8,343 bases of DNA from Pseudomonadota bacterium (GTDB lineage Bacteria > Pseudomonadota > Gammaproteobacteria > Xanthomonadales > Xanthomonadaceae), in the NCBI GenBank assembly GCA_023444765.1, contig JAEXLY010000008.1, forward strand, positions 1 through 8,343, read 5' to 3'. The notes below the pieces were generated by a model, which did not search any database, was not told the origin of the DNA, and saw nothing but the letters and a program-made list of their open reading frames with translations. Below, piece after piece: positions 5,856 through 8,343 of the stretch (positions within the stretch are counted from its first letter, which is position 1; each line of letters opens with the position of its first letter). Made by a program: the position numbers and the translations under genes.

Positions 5856-5931
5856 TTCGTGATTGGTGATTGGTGATTCGGGAAGTGCGGCAGTCGCGCC
5901 TCGAATCGCCAATCACGAATCACCAGTCACG
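5855..5931. repeat. Palindromic heptamer repeat, copy 3 (pth-ychF gap)
   Basis: The left arm 5855-5880 and right arm 5902-5927 match in inverted orientation at 22 of 26 positions around a 21-nt loop (5881-5901), the same loop length as copy 1. The left arm is three clean tandem heptamers (CGTGATT-GGTGATT-GGTGATT-CG). On the right side a further heptamer (CCAGTCAC) extends to 5931. The element takes up 77 of the 84 bases between the pth stop and the ychF start. As in copy 1, the left arm has T and the right arm G at one facing position, a G-U pair in sense RNA. Confidence 0.9.
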
Positions 5932-5939
5932 GACCCCCC

Positions 5940-7031
5940 ATGGGCATCCAATGCGGCATCGTCGGCCTGCCGAACGTCGGCAAGTCGACCCTCTTCAATG
6001 CGCTGACCAAGGCGGGCATCGCCGCGGCCAATTTCCCGTTCTGCACGATCGAGCCGAACGTCGGCGTGGTGCCGGTGCCCGATCCGCGGCTCGCGGCGCT
6101 GGCGGAGATCGTCAGGCCGGAGAAGGTGGTGCCTACCGCGGTCGAGTTCGTCGACATCGCCGGCCTGGTGGCGGGCGCCGCGAGCGGCGAGGGCCTGGGC
6201 AACAAGTTCCTGGCGCATATCCGCGAGGTGGACGCGATCGCGCACGTGGTGCGCTGCTTCGAACACCCGGACGTGATCCATGTCGCCAACAGGGTGGACC
6301 CGCTCGCCGACATCGACACCATCGACACCGAGCTGGCCCTGGCCGACCTCGATTCCGTGGACAAGGCGATCGCGCGCTACGAGCGCGTGGCCAAGAGCGG
6401 CGACAAGGACGCCAAGGCGCGGATCGAGGTGCTGGGCAGGCTGCGCGCGGCGCTGGACGAGGGCAAGCCCGCGCGTTCGGTGACGCTGGCCGACGAGGAG
6501 CGCGCGCTGCTGCGCGAACTGTTCCTGCTCACGATGAAGCCGGTGCTCTACATCGCCAACGTGCTCGAGGACGGCTTCGAGGGCAATCCGCACCTGGATG
6601 CGGTCCGGGCCCGCGCCGCGGCCGAGGGCGCCGAGGTGGTGCCGGTCTCGGCCGCGATCGAGGAGGAGCTCAGCCAGCTCGACGACGCCGACCGCGACGA
6701 GATGCTGTCCAGTTACGGCCTGGACGAGCCGGGGCTGAACAGGGTGATCCGCGCCGCCTACCGGCTGCTGGGCCTGCAGACCTATTTCACCGCCGGCGTG
6801 AAGGAAGTCCGCGCCTGGACAGTCAAGGCGGGCGCCACGGCGCCCCAGGCGGCGGCGGTGATCCACACCGACTTCGAAAAGGGCTTCATCCGCGCCGAGA
6901 CCATCGCCTACGAGGATTTCATCCGCTACCGGGGCGAGGCGGGGGCGCGCGAGGCCGGCCGGCTGCGGCTGGAAGGCAAGGAGTACCGGGTCCAGGAGGG
7001 CGACGTCCTGCATTTCCGGTTCAACGTCTGA
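5940..7031 (+). CDS. ychF: Redox-regulated ATPase/GTPase YchF (OLA1 family)
   Basis: YchF is an Obg-related P-loop NTPase that hydrolyses ATP in preference to GTP, associates with ribosomes and is linked to oxidative stress responses. The protein has 363 aa, the exact E. coli length. Motifs: G1 GLPNVGKST 9-17, TIEPNVGVVPVPD 36-48, G3 DIAGLVAGAASGEGLGNKFL 72-91, and N207-V-L-E210 in place of the canonical NKxD, the change that relaxes guanine specificity. A coiled-coil-like helical insert lies between them (about 115-190), and a C-terminal TGS domain starts near YFTAGVKEVRAW and ends KEYRVQEGDVLHFRFNV. The start ATG 5940 matches the family N-terminus (MGIQCGIVGLPNVGKS). No Shine-Dalgarno sequence is visible: the eight bases before ATG are GACCCCCC and the rest of the leader is repeat copy 3. 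Adjacency to pth is typical of gammaproteobacteria. Confidence 0.97.
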   Translation: MGIQCGIVGLPNVGKSTLFNALTKAGIAAANFPFCTIEPNVGVVPVPDPRLAALAEIVRPEKVVPTAVEFVDIAGLVAGAASGEGLGNKFLAHIREVDAIAHVVRCFEHPDVIHVANRVDPLADIDTIDTELALADLDSVDKAIARYERVAKSGDKDAKARIEVLGRLRAALDEGKPARSVTLADEERALLRELFLLTMKPVLYIANVLEDGFEGNPHLDAVRARAAAEGAEVVPVSAAIEEELSQLDDADRDEMLSSYGLDEPGLNRVIRAAYRLLGLQTYFTAGVKEVRAWTVKAGATAPQAAAVIHTDFEKGFIRAETIAYEDFIRYRGEAGAREAGRLRLEGKEYRVQEGDVLHFRFNV

Positions 7032-7092
7032 CGCCCTGGCCCGCGGGGGAGGGCGCCGCCGGGTCGATTCGCAGCGCGGCGTGCGGAATGCG

Positions 7093-7121
7093 TTGACAGG
7101 CCCGCGCGACACCCCCAAAAT
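7093..7121 (+). promoter_or_regulatory. Sigma70-type promoter of the tRNA-tuf operon
   Basis: TTGACA at 7093-7098 is a perfect -35 box. CAAAAT at 7116-7121 matches the -10 consensus at 4 of 6 positions with the ideal 17-nt spacing. The following AACGGGC is a GC-rich discriminator, the kind found at stringently controlled stable-RNA promoters. Transcription would start near 7128, about 25 nt before tRNA-Tyr. This is the best promoter match I found in the window. Confidence 0.75.
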
Positions 7122-7152
7122 AACGGGCTGTTTCACCGGTTCCACGACGACC

Positions 7153-7238
7153 GGAGGGATACCCAAGCGGCCAACGGGGGCAGACTGTAAATCTGCTGGC
7201 TTACGCCTTCGGTGGTTCGAATCCACCTCCCTCCACCA
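7153..7238 (+). tRNA. tRNA-Tyr (anticodon GTA)
   Basis: A class II tRNA with long variable arm, 86 nt including encoded CCA. The acceptor stem is GGAGGGA 7153-7159 with TCCCTCC 7228-7234. The anticodon stem GCAGA/TCTGC (7180-7184, 7192-7196) has loop CTGTAAA with GTA at 7187-7189. The variable arm 7197-7210 has stem GGC/GCC. The T arm is GGTGG-TTCGAAT-CCACC 7211-7227. The discriminator is A7235 and CCA is at 7236-7238. First RNA gene of the tRNA-tuf operon, like tyrU ahead of tufB in E. coli. Confidence 0.97.
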
Positions 7239-7272
7239 GTCACCAGCCGGGAAAACGATGCAACCGCGCGGC

Positions 7273-7346
<74 letters not shown>

Positions 7347-7375
7347 TTGCACCCGGCGACACGCAACAGTTTCAC

Positions 7376-7451
7376 GCTCACGTAGCTCAGTCGGTAGAGC
7401 ACCTCCTTGGTAAGGAGGAGGTCGATGGTTCGATTCCATTCGTGAGCACCA
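7376..7451 (+). tRNA. tRNA-Thr (anticodon GGT)
   Basis: 76 nt including encoded CCA. The acceptor stem is GCTCACG 7376-7382 with CGTGAGC 7441-7447. The anticodon stem CCTCC/GGAGG (7402-7406, 7414-7418) has loop TTGGTAA with GGT at 7409-7411. The T loop TTCGATT is present, the discriminator is A7448 and CCA is at 7449-7451. It reads ACC and ACU. It is the counterpart of thrT, which directly precedes tufB in E. coli. Confidence 0.97.
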
Positions 7452-7456
7452 CCCAG

Positions 7457-7470
7457 GCGGGACCTCCCGC
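7457..7470 (+). other. Small hairpin between tRNA-Thr and tuf
   Basis: GCGGG 7457-7461 pairs with CCCGC 7466-7470 around ACCT, starting 5 nt after the CCA end of tRNA-Thr in the 87-nt tuf leader. It may mark or protect the cut that releases tRNA-Thr from the tuf mRNA. No T-run follows, so it is not a terminator. The remainder of the leader (7471-7538) is C-rich; GCGAGAG shortly before the ATG is only a weak ribosome binding site. Confidence 0.35.
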
Positions 7471-7538
7471 AGGCGTCCGGCTCCCCCGGCCGCGCCAACC
7501 ATCCCCAGCAGTCACAACCGTCAGCGAGAGTCACAGTC

Positions 7539-8343
7539 ATGGCAAAGGGTAAGTTCGAGCGCACCAAGCCCCACGTGAACGTGGGCACGATTGGTCACGT
7601 TGACCACGGCAAGACGACGCTGACGGCGGCGCTGACGAAGATCGGTGCGGAGCGCTTCGGCGGCGAGTTCAAGGCCTATGACGCGATCGACGCGGCGCCG
7701 GAAGAGAAGGCGCGCGGCATCACGATCTCGACCGCGCACGTGGAGTACGAGTCCCCGACGCGTCACTACGCGCACGTGGACTGCCCCGGCCACGCCGACT
7801 ACGTGAAGAACATGATCACGGGTGCGGCGCAGATGGACGGCGCGATCCTGGTGTGCTCGGCCGCCGACGGCCCGATGCCGCAGACGCGCGAGCACATCCT
7901 GCTGGCGCGCCAGGTGGGCGTGCCCTACATCGTGGTCTTCCTGAACAAGGCGGACATGGTGGACGACGCCGAGCTGCTGGAGCTGGTGGAGATGGAAGTC
8001 CGCGAGCTTCTGTCGAAGTACGAGTTCCCGGGCGACGACACCCCGATCATCCACGGTTCGGCGCTCAAGGCGCTGGAAGGCGACCAGAGCGACATCGGCG
8101 TGCCGGCGATCATCAAGCTGGTCGAGGCGCTGGACACCTGGATTCCGGAGCCCGAGCGCGACATCGACAAGCCGTTCCTGATGCCGGTTGAAGACGTGTT
8201 CTCGATCTCGGGCCGCGGCACCGTGGTAACCGGCCGCATCGAGCGCGGCATCATCAAGGTTGGCGACGAAATCGAGATCGTCGGTATCCGTCCGACCCAG
8301 AAGACCACGGTCACGGGCGTGGAGATGTTCCGCAAGCTGCTGG
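7539..8343 (+). CDS. tuf: Elongation factor Tu, N-terminal 268 residues (runs off window)
   Basis: EF-Tu is the GTPase that delivers aminoacyl-tRNA to the ribosomal A site. The frame from ATG 7539 is open to the window edge, giving 268 of about 396 expected residues: the whole G domain and most of domain 2. Motifs: G1 GHVDHGKT 19-26, G2 RGITI 59-63, G3 DCPGH 81-85, G4 NKAD 136-139, and G5 SALK in the segment IIHGSALKALEG. Domain 2 begins near IDKPFLMPVEDVFSISGRGTVVTGRIERG. The start matches the family N-terminus MAKGKFERTKPHVNVGTIGH. It is cotranscribed with the three upstream tRNAs from the promoter near 7093, as for tufB of E. coli. Xanthomonadaceae usually have a second tuf copy near the ribosomal protein genes; this one lies in the tRNA-linked (tufB-like) position. 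Alanine and threonine codons are GCG- and ACG-rich compared with prs. Confidence 0.98.
   Translation, partial: MAKGKFERTKPHVNVGTIGHVDHGKTTLTAALTKIGAERFGGEFKAYDAIDAAPEEKARGITISTAHVEYESPTRHYAHVDCPGHADYVKNMITGAAQMDGAILVCSAADGPMPQTREHILLARQVGVPYIVVFLNKADMVDDAELLELVEMEVRELLSKYEFPGDDTPIIHGSALKALEGDQSDIGVPAIIKLVEALDTWIPEPERDIDKPFLMPVEDVFSISGRGTVVTGRIERGIIKVGDEIEIVGIRPTQKTTVTGVEMFRKLL

Noticed and set aside
3214..5931. Repeat copies as a CRISPR array
   Set aside because: The copies are palindromes at gene junctions with genes between them, not evenly spaced direct repeats with unique spacers.
7032..7055. Possible terminator after ychF
   Set aside because: CGCCCT 7032-7037 can pair with AGGGCG 7050-7055, but the loop is 12 nt and no T-run follows; in DNA this GC-rich such a 6-bp match is easily found by chance.

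Overview
The window is about 70% GC and carries a compact block of conserved housekeeping genes, all on the + strand. Gene order and protein sequences (PRPP synthetase starting MNEDRNLLIFSGN, LolB with an APVTRQGW segment, a tRNA-Tyr/Gly/Thr cluster in front of tuf) point to a gammaproteobacterium of the Xanthomonadaceae/Lysobacteraceae type (Lysobacter, Luteimonas, Xanthomonas and relatives). This assignment is by recognition, not by a database search.

Layout: (1) 1-1349, the C-terminal part of a TPR-repeat protein whose 5' end lies outside the window; (2) 1346-2341, lolB, overlapping the TPR gene by ATGA and carrying an unusual extra C-terminal domain; (3) 2345-3232, ispE, three bases after lolB; (4) 3293-3368, tRNA-Gln(TTG); (5) 3489-4448, prs; (6) 4528-5166, rplY (long CTC form of L25); (7) 5274-5855, pth; (8) 5940-7031, ychF; (9) a sigma70-like promoter at about 7093-7121 driving tRNA-Tyr(GTA), tRNA-Gly(TCC), tRNA-Thr(GGT) and tuf, which runs off the right edge. 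The order TPR protein-lolB-ispE-tRNA-Gln-prs-rplY-pth-ychF matches, from memory, the Pseudomonas aeruginosa block PA4667-PA4673. The tRNA-tuf part resembles the E. coli tufB operon without its first tRNA-Thr.

Functionally the block joins envelope biogenesis (LbcA-like TPR protein, lipoprotein insertion by LolB), isoprenoid precursor synthesis (IspE), nucleotide precursor supply (Prs) and translation (L25, Pth, YchF, four tRNAs, EF-Tu).

The main structure not explained by genes is a family of imperfect palindromes at three gene junctions: 3214-3284, 3376-3448 and 5855-5931. Their arms are built from heptamers close to GTGATTG. Two copies bracket tRNA-Gln within 8 nt on each side, one supplies the last codons and stop of ispE, and one fills almost the whole pth-ychF gap. 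The other notable item is the roughly 110-residue C-terminal extension of LolB. I see no mobile element, CRISPR array, phage or defence gene, and no sign of an undescribed multi-gene system: this is a core-genome region. The longest stretch without a protein gene is 7032-7538; it is filled by the promoter, three tRNAs and the tuf leader.
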